Shown one piece after another: positions 16,271 through 24,226 of a stretch of 64,000 nt of DNA. The position numbers were made by a program, and so were the translations under genes. Positions within the stretch are counted from its first letter, which is position 1, and each line of letters starts with the position of its first letter. Source of the stretch: Sphingobacterium sp. N143 (GTDB lineage Bacteria > Bacteroidota > Bacteroidia > Sphingobacteriales > Sphingobacteriaceae). The DNA is taken from contig NZ_JACAIS010000003.1 of the NCBI RefSeq assembly GCF_030325625.1, positions 496,001-560,000 of the forward strand. Direction: 5' to 3'. The notes below the pieces were generated by a model. That model was not told where the DNA came from and searched no databases. It saw only the letters and a program-made list of their open reading frames with translations.

Positions 16271-17608
16271 TTATCCTATTGAGAATTCAAACTTAAACCT
16301 ATACTCAAACCACATTCGCATCATTATCATATCTGCATAGTCAGGGGATCGCCCTAACAGTTCTTTTATCTTTTCTTTTGGTAATACCGCTTTGGTAGTG
16401 TCCTTATCCATATCATGCTGTTTAACTTGCTCCAGCTCTTGGATAATGCAATCTTTTATTTCACTATCATCACATGCTACAAATATCCCTGCTTCATTTA
16501 TCTTCTTAGCCAAAGCATAGTACATTTGACTCTTAAGGTTACGATAGTTTTCCGGCTCTTTAGTTTCGGGATTATCGAGAGGGGAACTGTTGTTTACGAA
16601 ACCGTTACATTCAAGAATATCTACAACCCCACCGCCAACACCGTCCTCATCGACTATAATATTGGACATTGGAACAAAATATTGCTCCTGCAGTTCTTTA
16701 ATAGCCTTTGCCGCTTCCGTTACCTTGTTCTTTGGTATCGTTACGATCTTAATTAGCCTGAATCCTGACCAAACCCCAATAACTGTCTTATCCCTTCCAA
16801 AACGAGCGATATCCGCTGTAATAAACCGTTCCCCTTCATTGACAAATGAGTTGCTGAATATGTCCAATATCCTGATATACTCGATCAATGCAGCTGGGTC
16901 ATCGTCATACTCCCAATTACCATACAACAAACGCTCTTTCTCGTTTACTGTCAATGTCCTTTGTAGGTTTTCAAGATATCCTTTAGGAAGTTTCTTGTTA
17001 TCTGACGGTAGAGCCTGAATAAACTTGCGCCATTCTGGTATTGTACCCTTTTTGCTCGGCAAGTAGTAGTCGCGGTACAGGTAGTTTTTAGATGGGTTAC
17101 AAGTCTGTAGTAGCTTTCCCGTAAGGTTATATACATCATTCTTCCAACGACCTATTGAAGCATTAAGATTGTTCTTAGCTGCTTCCTCAAACTCCCCTGC
17201 CTCCTCTATCCATCCCCTAGTCATCTGCATTGAACCAAAACGATAATATTGCGGATCCGAGGGGAGGTATTTAGCTTCTAACAGATAAACCCTACTGTCA
17301 TTATACAGCTTGAAATAGTTATCCTGTCCATTGAAAGAATAGTAATTACTTGTTATCCCCCAGTGGTTGAACACCTCATGAATAGAAGGTATCGTAAACT
17401 TACGGATATCGTTAAGCTTCTTTCTTGATATGAAGTAGTTTGTTGCTTCATACATCAAAGCATCACCAAAAATCAAAGAACAACCTAAATATGATTTGCC
17501 TGACCCTTTGGAACCTCCATAAGCAATATCAGCAACTACAGGATCAACCCATAATTTGCATACTTCTTTTTGCTTATCGTTGCCATTAGTATCAAACGTT
17601 ATTTGCAT
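16271..17608 (-). CDS. terL: Terminase large subunit
   Basis: 445 residues. The ATPase half shows Walker A GGSKGSGKS (31-39) and Walker B WIEEAGEF (133-140). The nuclease half has ITADIARFGRDKTVIGVW with Asp266, IIVDEDGVGGGV with Asp320 and a C-terminal SPDYADM. It is the DNA packaging motor and cutter that docks on the portal. The ATG overlaps the stop of the small subunit by one base. Confidence 0.95.
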   Translation of the reverse strand: MQITFDTNGNDKQKEVCKLWVDPVVADIAYGGSKGSGKSYLGCSLIFGDALMYEATNYFISRKKLNDIRKFTIPSIHEVFNHWGITSNYYSFNGQDNYFKLYNDSRVYLLEAKYLPSDPQYYRFGSMQMTRGWIEEAGEFEEAAKNNLNASIGRWKNDVYNLTGKLLQTCNPSKNYLYRDYYLPSKKGTIPEWRKFIQALPSDNKKLPKGYLENLQRTLTVNEKERLLYGNWEYDDDPAALIEYIRILDIFSNSFVNEGERFITADIARFGRDKTVIGVWSGFRLIKIVTIPKNKVTEAAKAIKELQEQYFVPMSNIIVDEDGVGGGVVDILECNGFVNNSSPLDNPETKEPENYRNLKSQMYYALAKKINEAGIFVACDDSEIKDCIIQELEQVKQHDMDKDTTKAVLPKEKIKELLGRSPDYADMIMMRMWFEYRFKFEFSIG

Positions 17609-18072
17609 TACTTAATCACCATTCCTGTCACTTGTTCTATTCTAGCATTTACCTCGTGTTCTTGCTTATCAGTAAGCCCCAAATCGCGAGCTATTATATT
17701 GGCATTAAAGGCCCCAACTGTTGCCCCTTCGAATTTTTGATTATAAATAACTTCCTCAATGCGCGTAATGACCGTCGAAAAATCTTTTTCATTTTCAGGT
17801 AATGATTGCTTAAATTGTCTAAAATAAGCTGCATTACAATCCAAAAACAAGCAAAGCCCTTGAAGTGTATAGGGCCTAGCTGTAGGTACTTGCATCACAG
17901 TGCCAGCCATATCACCCGATTTAATGGCTTCTGATTTTAACCATGGGTTTTTATCACACCATTCGAAATACTCTGTAGCAGCTTCCCATAGTAAATTAGA
18001 CGAGCCAAAAAGCTTATCTCTACCATGTTTTGATCGAAGTTTCCAAAATTGATTTCCTTTAGGTGCTGCCAT
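17608..18072 (-). CDS. terS: Terminase small subunit
   Basis: 154 residues starting MAAPKGNQFWKLRSKHGRD, followed by a helical DNA-binding type region (PYTLQGLCLFLDCNAAYFRQF) and a C-terminal IIARDLGLTDKQEHEV segment. The layout and the GNQFW start are common to small terminases of Bacteroidota prophages. It recognises phage DNA for packaging and hands it to TerL. The start codon is preceded by the same TTTTTAGCA sequence as the protease start. Confidence 0.85.
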   Translation of the reverse strand: MAAPKGNQFWKLRSKHGRDKLFGSSNLLWEAATEYFEWCDKNPWLKSEAIKSGDMAGTVMQVPTARPYTLQGLCLFLDCNAAYFRQFKQSLPENEKDFSTVITRIEEVIYNQKFEGATVGAFNANIIARDLGLTDKQEHEVNARIEQVTGMVIK

Positions 18073-18145
18073 TGCTAAAAATTTTGCTAAATAAAAACAA
18101 ATATAAGCTAAAAATTTTAGCTATAAAAAATTTCACTGCTAAATT
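18072..18145 (-). promoter_or_regulatory. TTGCTAAAA repeat region upstream of the terminase genes
   Basis: TTGCTAAAA lies at 18072-18080, a variant TTGCTAAA at 18084-18091, and the near-perfect palindrome AGCTAAAAATTTTAGCT at 18106-18122; another GCTAAA is at 18138. This repeats the design seen at 13,837-13,938. It is presumably the promoter/operator for the structural gene block. Confidence 0.6.
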
Positions 18146-18151
18146 TATTTG

Positions 18152-18186
18152 CAAAAAGAAAAGCCCCAACTTTTCAGAAGGGGCTG
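18152..18186 (-). terminator. Intrinsic terminator after the KilA-N gene
   Basis: On the minus strand AGCCCC and GGGGCT pair across a 13-base loop, followed by TTTTCTTTTT. It ends the KilA-N transcript before the structural block. Confidence 0.75.
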
Positions 18187-18212
18187 TATTGGGAGGTTAT
18201 GAAAGTTAAATG

Positions 18213-19070
18213 TTATTTTAATTTTTTCTGTACATATTTCTTTAATGGGCTTTCAATCAATTTATGATCCGGTTCTACACTAGATGTTAATGACTTCTTT
18301 TGTGAGATAGCTTCTTTACGCAACTCTAACAACCTTTCACCTTGGGATTTTCCATTTTTAATCATATTAGAATTTAGATTTTCCAAATTTGCTAATACTA
18401 TTAATTCATGGGTATTTGCATAATCCCTTATATTCAACCCACCTTTACACAATTCCGGATTCTTTTCTCTCCATTGTTTTGATGTGTGACCATACATCGC
18501 AACATAAATCAAGTCTGCTTCGTTTGCATAAAGAATTCCCTCTTTTTCTTTTGGCAGATTACTAAGCGGTATAAGGGTATCCTTTATAGCATCAGTTTGT
18601 ATTTTATAGTTGACCTTTGATAAATATCTTCTAATGTCCCACTTTCCTTGGATCTCAGTAAGCTCTTTTAATCTCTGGAATTCTTTTAATACAAGTAGTT
18701 TGAACATTGGACTTAACCATGTACAAAACTCCAATGCTATATCCTTGTGAGCGAAGGTGCCACCACCTGTTCGTCCAGCTTTTGAAACAACGCCTATTGC
18801 ATCAGTAGATTCTACCCACTTCTTTGGAGACATGTTAAAGCTATTTAAACCAGCTTCTTTTTTAAAGGTATCGAATTCGGCCCCTTTAAAATTTGGATTA
18901 TTAAGTTGCTCCCATAAACCCAGGAATTCGATAGTATTTCTATTTCTCATCCAATGTTTAATATGGTCATCACCTTCTTCTCCTTTGACAATATCAGTAA
19001 GGCTCACATATACTTCATCTCCTACCTGAAGTAATGTTATATCTTTATCTTGTACAGTTAATTTTAGCAT
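18213..19070 (-). CDS. KilA-N domain protein (putative antirepressor)
   Basis: 285 residues. YVSLTDIVKGEEGDDHIKHW begins a KilA-N domain that runs to about residue 137 (TGGGTFAHKDIALEFCTWLSPMFKLLVLKEFQRL). The C-terminal half is helical and probably mediates oligomerisation or partner binding. KilA-N proteins in phages are DNA-binding regulators, often antirepressors. It sits between the repressor region and the packaging genes and has its own terminator, so it is a good candidate to regulate the structural block; this is inference. Confidence 0.85.
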   Translation of the reverse strand: MLKLTVQDKDITLLQVGDEVYVSLTDIVKGEEGDDHIKHWMRNRNTIEFLGLWEQLNNPNFKGAEFDTFKKEAGLNSFNMSPKKWVESTDAIGVVSKAGRTGGGTFAHKDIALEFCTWLSPMFKLLVLKEFQRLKELTEIQGKWDIRRYLSKVNYKIQTDAIKDTLIPLSNLPKEKEGILYANEADLIYVAMYGHTSKQWREKNPELCKGGLNIRDYANTHELIVLANLENLNSNMIKNGKSQGERLLELRKEAISQKKSLTSSVEPDHKLIESPLKKYVQKKLK

Positions 19071-19126
19071 AAATAAAAGTTTACTAACAAATATAACTAA
19101 AAGTGGTCAATTTCGCCCACTTTAAT

Positions 19127-19150
19127 AAAGGCGGCTTTTACACCGCCTTT
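19127..19150 (-). terminator. Hairpin terminator (GGCGG/CCGCC) after the small divergent gene
   Basis: AAAGGCGG and CCGCCTTT form an 8-bp stem with an 8-base loop immediately downstream of the 108-residue gene. The stem sequence is the same as in the terminator behind the capsid gene. Confidence 0.7.
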
Positions 19151-19156
19151 CGTTGT

Positions 19157-19483
19157 TTACTTAATCTTTAACCAAATACCGTTGATAACTGTGCGCTTGC
19201 GATCCGAATCCTTTTCTTCATAAGAGTTATTATTTGCCTCTAAAAGAATCGATTTTAGCAATTCGACTTCCTCATTAGTCAATGTCGCTCTGGTTACTGA
19301 TTCCACTACTTCAACATTCAACCTAGCATTGTTACGGATGCTCTTAATGTGCTTATCCTGGCTATCACTTACGTTGCAGTAGTTGATCGTGTTAGAGTCG
19401 ATGTCTCTTACCATGTAGACTTTCGCTCTCTTTGGACCAACAAAGTTGAACAGTTGGCCTTTTTGCAATTCAAATAACTTCAT
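19157..19483 (-). CDS. Hypothetical phage protein, divergent from the repressor
   Basis: 108 residues. No recognised family. The N-terminal half (LFELQKGQLFNFVGPKRAKVYMVRDID) looks like a small beta structure; ALTNEEVELLKSILLEANNN is a helix, and the C-terminus is basic. Start ATG at 19483 faces the XRE gene across a 129-base operator region, so it is the first gene under control of that repressor. Regulation or early phage function is likely; nothing more can be said. Confidence 0.6.
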   Translation of the reverse strand: MKLFELQKGQLFNFVGPKRAKVYMVRDIDSNTINYCNVSDSQDKHIKSIRNNARLNVEVVESVTRATLTNEEVELLKSILLEANNNSYEEKDSDRKRTVINGIWLKIK

Positions 19484-19513
19484 AACTTTTTTTGTTTTTG
19501 TTTACTCTACAAA

Positions 19514-19600
19514 TATAAAACTATAGTTTGATATTTCAAAATATTTATAAAATTATATTTAGATATTTTTAATAATTTGTAAAACTATAGTTTTATATCT
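19514..19600. promoter_or_regulatory. Twin-palindrome operator between repressor and divergent gene
   Basis: AAAACTATAGTTTT at 19581-19594 is a perfect 14-bp palindrome; AAAACTATAGTTT at 19517-19529 is a 13-base copy. The centres are about 64 bp apart, close to six helical turns, and lie at each promoter side of the divergent pair. This is the classic layout for a repressor controlling both directions. Confidence 0.75.
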
Positions 19601-19612
19601 ACTTTTGTTTAT

Positions 19613-19855
19613 ATGGAATTAAGGATTAAAGAGGTCGCAAAACTTCAAGGAATGGATTTGCAGACACTATCTAAACGTCTTGGGATAACTTACCAGGCTC
19701 TTAATGCTAGAATGGTCGGAAACCCATCTATTAAGGTGTTACAGGAGATTGCGGACGTATTAGGAGTAAGTGTGTTTGAAATTATTGCCGCTGATGACAA
19801 TACATATCACTCTTACGACGAAAACAAAAACTGGAAGGGCATAGTAAAAAAATAA
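19613..19855 (+). CDS. XRE-family HTH repressor
   Basis: 80 residues. RIKEVAKLQGMDLQTLSKRLGITYQALNARMVGNPSIKVLQEIADVLGVSVFEII is a full Cro/C1-type helix-turn-helix domain; only a short polar tail follows. It is the only plus-strand gene in the prophage part. With the twin palindromes upstream it probably represses its own and the divergent promoter. The lack of a protease or dimer domain means it is a minimal Cro/CI-like protein. Alternatively it could be an antitoxin-like regulator. Confidence 0.85.
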   Translation: MELRIKEVAKLQGMDLQTLSKRLGITYQALNARMVGNPSIKVLQEIADVLGVSVFEIIAADDNTYHSYDENKNWKGIVKK

Positions 19856-19858
19856 AAA

Positions 19859-19884
19859 GCCTGATCACTTGGGAGGTGTCAGGC
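19859..19884 (+). terminator. Hairpin behind the XRE gene
   Basis: GCCTGA pairs with TCAGGC around a 14-base loop right after the stop. The T tract is weak, so termination is less certain than the hairpin itself. Confidence 0.5.
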
Positions 19885-19925
19885 CTTAAACTAACCAATT
19901 ATAAACCTAAATTATGAAAAGTGCT

Positions 19926-19949
19926 AAAAAAGTGCCCGTCTTTCCGGGC
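19926..19949 (-). terminator. Intrinsic terminator downstream of the integrase
   Basis: On the minus strand GCCCG and CGGGC form a 5-bp stem with a 6-base loop, followed by ACTTTTTTAG. It is placed about 95 bases past the integrase stop. Confidence 0.6.
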
Positions 19950-20042
19950 TGTCAATGTCAAATACAAAAATAATTAGATGCAATAACTAACTCCCAAATT
20001 TACCAATATAATTAGTATTTAAAAAGTTTTTAGCTATTTATC

Positions 20043-21296
20043 TTAGCTTGATTTTAAATCCTCATTCAACTTGGATATAACAGCATTTTGTACTTCATCT
20101 ATTATGGACCAGTCCGGAGCAATATAGATATCCGTTGTACTTGTATCTCGATCGGTGTGATTTAAGGCTATAGACACGTCCTCCTTATGCTTTTTGCAAT
20201 CATTCCTGGCTATGGTGGCGAAGCTATGACGCGCATAATAGGTACTGATACCTTCATCGATACCGATATTTTTAGCTATACTCTTTAGCCCTTTATTTAT
20301 TGCCAAAATTAGGTTTTTTGAGTTTGACCAATTGTCTTTAATCGACAGATACCAATCAACATACGGCTTCGCTTCTTTGGGTATAGCCACGCTGATAAAT
20401 CCTCTGTCCTTACGTCGGCTCTCGACTTTGGATCTATTATAGTTAAGTCTTCCATCGGACTGGTATAAATTATTCTTCAGATCAACAGCATTTATACCAC
20501 ACATCATAAATATTATCATAAACATGTTCTTACCTATCATTTCGGACCTGTTTAGTGGCTGATAATCCCTTATCTTTCGGATATCCTCTATTTTCAACGA
20601 TCGCTTTGCCGTGGCTTCCATTTTAGGCACTGGGACTTTGGCAAAAGGATTTTGAGGTACCCGGATAATACCAAGGTCATCATCATTATACTTTTCCTTG
20701 AACATGTCAAATATCTTCTTGAATCGGAAGTAAACAGTATAGAGGGAATTACCAGATACAACATTTGAAGTCTTCTCTGTTCTGTTCGTTTTTTCGGGAC
20801 CGGTGTACCTCACAATCTTATGGGGAGTCTTGACGTATTCTATGAAAGCTTTGATATACTTCGATGTAATCTCATTTGACATCAACGGCCGGCCACTCTG
20901 ATAATCTTTAAGATGATTTATTGTACTTCTGTATGTACTTACGGTATTCGGCTTTTTCGTCTTTTGTATCTCCGCAAAGCATTCATCCAGGAACTGCATA
21001 AAATCGATTTCTTTACCGTCGGCTGTCAATATATCTTTTAGCTGCGATGCCGTGTACGTCTCCGCCTTAAGGCCCAATAGGCTGATTTTCCTTTGAAGGT
21101 CATTTATATCCTCTGAAAGGTAGGTTATGACGAATTTCTGCTTAATAGTCCTATCTTTGTTTAGCTGGGCTTCAGTGATAAGATGCGAGGTTTTTATATA
21201 CACAGATTTGCGCTTATGCGTTAGTCTGAAAACAACAAGCCATCTTCCATCTTTCCGGCTATTGTTCTGTTGAATTATAGGTGTTATAGTTGCCAT
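20043..21296 (-). CDS. Tyrosine-type site-specific integrase
   Basis: 417 residues. An arm-type N-terminal region (about 1-80), a SAM-like core-binding domain (about 95-215, FLDECFAEIQKTKKPNTVSTYRSTINHL) and a catalytic domain from about 230. The C-terminal motif YYARHSFATIARN gives the Arg-x-x-His pair, ALNHTDRDTSTTDIYI the second His and the Tyr nucleophile. The first catalytic Arg, normally in a GLRxxE-type motif, is not evident at the expected site, which reads MCGINAVDL; this looks like the Bacteroidota integrase subgroup. It would integrate and excise this prophage. Confidence 0.93.
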   Translation of the reverse strand: MATITPIIQQNNSRKDGRWLVVFRLTHKRKSVYIKTSHLITEAQLNKDRTIKQKFVITYLSEDINDLQRKISLLGLKAETYTASQLKDILTADGKEIDFMQFLDECFAEIQKTKKPNTVSTYRSTINHLKDYQSGRPLMSNEITSKYIKAFIEYVKTPHKIVRYTGPEKTNRTEKTSNVVSGNSLYTVYFRFKKIFDMFKEKYNDDDLGIIRVPQNPFAKVPVPKMEATAKRSLKIEDIRKIRDYQPLNRSEMIGKNMFMIIFMMCGINAVDLKNNLYQSDGRLNYNRSKVESRRKDRGFISVAIPKEAKPYVDWYLSIKDNWSNSKNLILAINKGLKSIAKNIGIDEGISTYYARHSFATIARNDCKKHKEDVSIALNHTDRDTSTTDIYIAPDWSIIDEVQNAVISKLNEDLKSS

Positions 21297-21388
21297 GATT
21301 AGAACGAAACATTAACAAAACATTTGATAACAAACTTACACATTTTACATTTAAGTTTGATAAAAATATTAGTAAAAAAGTTGATTAT
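21297..21388. other. Probable right prophage-host junction
   Basis: 92 bases of AT-rich sequence between the integrase and the host HAD gene, without any tRNA. The right attachment site should be in here, but its core cannot be defined without the left end. AAACTTACACATTTTACATTTAAGTTT shows a weak inverted repeat (AAACTTA/TAAGTTT). Confidence 0.45.
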
Positions 21389-22087
21389 ATGAGTTTAAAT
21401 GCAATAACTAAAGATTTTAGCAGGTATGCGGCAATCTTTGACATGGACGGTGTAATAAGCCATACAAACCCCTTTCATGCAGAAGCTTTCAAAGCTTTTT
21501 TTAAAAACCATAACGTACAACAAGCTACAGAGGAAGAATTTGAGCAACACATGTACGGAAAACATAATAGCTATATCATGCAGCATTTTTTTAAACGGCC
21601 GATATCACCAGAGGAACTGCGGACACTTGAGTTTGAAAAAGAGCAGCTTTTTAGGGTTATTTACGAAGAACATGTTGCCCCTATTGCAGGTTTAATAGAG
21701 TTTCTGAAGGAATTAAAAGAACATAATTTTAAACTTGCAGTGGCGACTTCCGCTCCCAAAGAAAATATGGATCTTATCTTGGATGAATTAAATATCCGCC
21801 ATCTTTTTTCTTCAACATTAAGCAGTGAAGATGTTAAATTGCATAAACCCCACCCTGAAGTATATCTCAAGTCAGCAGAAAATTTACAAACACCAATTGA
21901 ACAATGCATTGTATTTGAGGATTCTTTCTCGGGAATTACTGCTGCAAAGAATGCATCAATGAAGGTCATTGCGGTACTTTCATCCCATAAAAAAGAAGAA
22001 CTCCCCAAAAGTAATGCTTACATAAATAATTATACTGAAATTTCTGTAGCCAAGGTAAAATCCATCCTTCAGACACAGGATTCATAA
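21389..22087 (+). CDS. HAD-superfamily phosphatase (beta-phosphoglucomutase-like)
   Basis: 232 residues. FDMDGVISHTNPFHAEAF has the nucleophile Asp18 and the acid/base Asp20; LAVATSAPKENM is motif II; EDVKLHKPHPEVY carries the motif III Lys; CIVFEDSFSGITAAKNA is motif IV. This is the subclass with an alpha-helical cap, which includes beta-phosphoglucomutases and sugar-phosphate phosphatases. Substrate is not predictable. It is the first host gene after the prophage and ends in a strong terminator shared with the convergent regulator gene. Confidence 0.85.
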   Translation: MSLNAITKDFSRYAAIFDMDGVISHTNPFHAEAFKAFFKNHNVQQATEEEFEQHMYGKHNSYIMQHFFKRPISPEELRTLEFEKEQLFRVIYEEHVAPIAGLIEFLKELKEHNFKLAVATSAPKENMDLILDELNIRHLFSSTLSSEDVKLHKPHPEVYLKSAENLQTPIEQCIVFEDSFSGITAAKNASMKVIAVLSSHKKEELPKSNAYINNYTEISVAKVKSILQTQDS

Positions 22088-22135
22088 AGTATATATTAAA
22101 GGCTCCTTTTTCAAGGAGCCTTTAATATATACTTT
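22086..22135. terminator. Bidirectional terminator with 23-bp perfect stem
   Basis: Two perfectly complementary 23-base arms flank a 4-base loop (TTTC). It lies between convergent genes and overlaps the 3' end of the HAD gene by two bases. Confidence 0.9.
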
Positions 22136-22139
22136 ACAT

Positions 22140-23531
22140 TTAATCTCGTTTTAAACCAAATTTTTCGATCTTACTGTACAGGTGGCTACGCTGTATATCA
22201 AGATCATCTGCGGTCTTGGAAACATTCCAATTGTTCTTTTCCAGTTTATACTTAATAAATTCTTTTTCTGCGTGATCTTTGTAATCTTGAAATGAATCGA
22301 AGGAGTCCATATCTAAGCCATAAGCGACTGTACCTCTTTCATGTGCAATCCCAGTCATAGGCTCACGGGAAGGATTGGCAAATGCAATCACATCTTTATC
22401 AGTAATTGACTTATCACTCAGAATGATTAACCGTTCAATCATATTGCGCAGTTCGCGAATATTACCTGTCCAAGGAAGGTGACTAAGTTCCTTCATTGCC
22501 GCATTGGTAATTTCTTTAACAGGAATACCATATTCCATACATATTTCCTCACAAAAATTTGTGGAAAGCAACGGAATATCATCCACTCGATCTATTAAAG
22601 CTGGAACATGGATCAAGATTACTGACAACCTATGATACAAATCCATCCTGAAATTTCCTTCTTCAATTTCTTTCAATAGATCTTTATTGGTTGCCGCAAC
22701 AACACGTACATTGACATCAATCTCTTTGTCTCCACCTACACGTGTAATTTTATGTTCTTGCAACGCTCGTAGTACCTTTGCTTGGGCAGACAGGCTCATG
22801 TCACCGATTTCATCTAAAAATAATGTTCCACCATTGGCCTGTTCGAATTTACCAATACGTTGTTTAATTGCAGAAGTAAAGGAGCCTTTTTCATGCCCAA
22901 AAAGCTCTGACTCAATTAACTCAGATGGTATTGCAGCACAGTTTACCTCAATCAACGGTCCTTGGGCACGATTTGATTTTTCATGCAGCCAACGAGCAAC
23001 AAGTTCTTTTCCTGAACCATTGGCTCCTGTAATCAATACTCGGGCCTCCGTTGGTGCAACACGGTCTATTGTTTCTTTGATACGTTTAATGGCTCCAGAT
23101 TCTCCCAGAATATCCTTGGTTTTTGAACTACTAACCTTACGTTTTAAAACTTTAGTTTCAGTGACCAGAGAACTTCTGTCCAGAGCATTCCGAACCGTGA
23201 TAAGCAATCTATTGAGATCTAATGGTTTTTCCAAGAAGTCAAAAGCACCTTTTTTGGCAGCTTCAACCGCTGTCTCTATTGTGCCATGTCCCGAAATCAT
23301 AATAAAAGGGATATCAGGACTGTTCTGATGTGCTTCCGACAGAACTTCCATGCCATCCATATTATTCATCTTGATATCACAAAGAACAAGATCAACCTTT
23401 TCCTTTTTTAAAATATCCAGTCCATCCCGACCATTGTCAACATCTAAAATCGTATAATCTTCATATTCTAAGATATCACGCAAAGAGCTTCTGATGGCGC
23501 GTTCATCGTCAATGATTAAAATTGTACTCAT
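22140..23531 (-). CDS. NtrC-family response regulator, sigma-54-type AAA+ activator
   Basis: 463 residues in three parts. Receiver domain 1-120 has the phospho-acceptor Asp52 (VLCDIKMNNMDG) and Lys102. The AAA+ domain has Walker A GANGSGKE (169-176) and Walker B FLDEIGDMS (from 238). A Fis-type HTH forms the C-terminus (NNWNVSKTADDLDIQRSHLYSKIEKFGL). The loop that normally reads GAFTGA and touches sigma-54 is GSFTSA (216-221). No cognate kinase is adjacent. Regulon unknown. Confidence 0.92.
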   Translation of the reverse strand: MSTILIIDDERAIRSSLRDILEYEDYTILDVDNGRDGLDILKKEKVDLVLCDIKMNNMDGMEVLSEAHQNSPDIPFIMISGHGTIETAVEAAKKGAFDFLEKPLDLNRLLITVRNALDRSSLVTETKVLKRKVSSSKTKDILGESGAIKRIKETIDRVAPTEARVLITGANGSGKELVARWLHEKSNRAQGPLIEVNCAAIPSELIESELFGHEKGSFTSAIKQRIGKFEQANGGTLFLDEIGDMSLSAQAKVLRALQEHKITRVGGDKEIDVNVRVVAATNKDLLKEIEEGNFRMDLYHRLSVILIHVPALIDRVDDIPLLSTNFCEEICMEYGIPVKEITNAAMKELSHLPWTGNIRELRNMIERLIILSDKSITDKDVIAFANPSREPMTGIAHERGTVAYGLDMDSFDSFQDYKDHAEKEFIKYKLEKNNWNVSKTADDLDIQRSHLYSKIEKFGLKRD

Positions 23532-23598
23532 AAATCTAGAGTTATGCTATTTTCAATTATGGGAATCAATATAAGGTTTTTTTAGCAATTAGCGAAAA

Positions 23599-23976
23599 AG
23601 AAGCAAACCTTGTAAGCCGGGTTCTGTAGACCACCGAAGTGGAATTTCTATCATTTATCTAGGCCTGCCATCACTGACAAACTCAATCAACCTACCCATT
23701 ACGAATTCCAATAAATTGAAAGAAGACGAGCAGCCTTCAAATTTCGTAACCTATTTGGTCTTTCAACACACGAGGTTTACCGTAATATATGTCACCATAC
23801 AAGACCGTAAGCTCTTACCTTACGTTTTCACCCTTACTCCGAAAAGCGGTATATTTTCTGTGGCACTTTCTGTCTGTTATTTTCATAACAGCCTTCCCGT
23901 TAGGAAGCGTGTTGCTCTATGTTGCCCGGACTTTCCTCTCCTCTCAAAAGAGCAGCGATAGAACCAGTTTGCTTCT
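23599..23976 (-). ncRNA. rnpB: RNase P RNA (bacterial type A)
   Basis: On the minus strand the RNA holds GAGGAAAGTCCGGGC (universally conserved 5' region), ACAGAA and the CCCGGCTTAC 3' region. The P1 helix is visible: AGAAGCAAAC at the 5' end (23967-23976) pairs with GTTTGCTTCT at the 3' end (23599-23608), which sets the approximate ends. It is the catalytic RNA that matures tRNA 5' ends. Small open frames within it are spurious. The roughly 250 bases on its upstream side, up to 24,226, hold no gene I can see. Confidence 0.95.
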
Positions 23977-24226
23977 GCGCAAAAATAGTCATTTTAATCG
24001 TATAAACACTACTTTCTTTATAATTTCAGTCACTCACAAACACGAGGCATAGCTTGATCAAAAATTGCGCTTTTCATCCGCATGAATCGCTTAAATTTTG
24101 CATGTAAAGATCAAAATATAAATATGGCAATCATGAATGCGTTATCTAACGGCAGACAATTATTTTCACTTAAGGGATACCAACAAAGGAACACGTTATA
24201 AAAAGGTTTCCATAATAATTTCAAAA

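Larger units (their letters stand above)
1..21388. mobile_element. Siphovirus-like prophage, right-hand part
   Basis: The region has a continuous phage gene order: integrase, repressor, terminase, portal, HK97 protease and capsid, neck proteins, tail tube, chaperones, tape measure, tail tip, tail fibre and lysis genes. Apart from the XRE gene all are on the minus strand, many with 1-4 bp overlaps. The left end is outside the window. The right end must lie between the integrase start (21,296) and the host HAD gene (21,389), because the integrase has to be inside the element. There is no contractile sheath gene and there is a tape-measure gene, so a long non-contractile tail is inferred. No replication module is seen between the integrase and the terminase. 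Confidence 0.95.

Noticed and set aside
22687..23328. A long plus-strand frame (213 residues) opposite the NtrC-type gene
   Set aside because: It is a shadow of the regulator coding strand; its product has no recognisable pattern and is Ser/Pro rich as for antisense frames.
23716..24052. Two small plus-strand frames
   Set aside because: They lie within the RNase P RNA gene and its flank and have no protein features.
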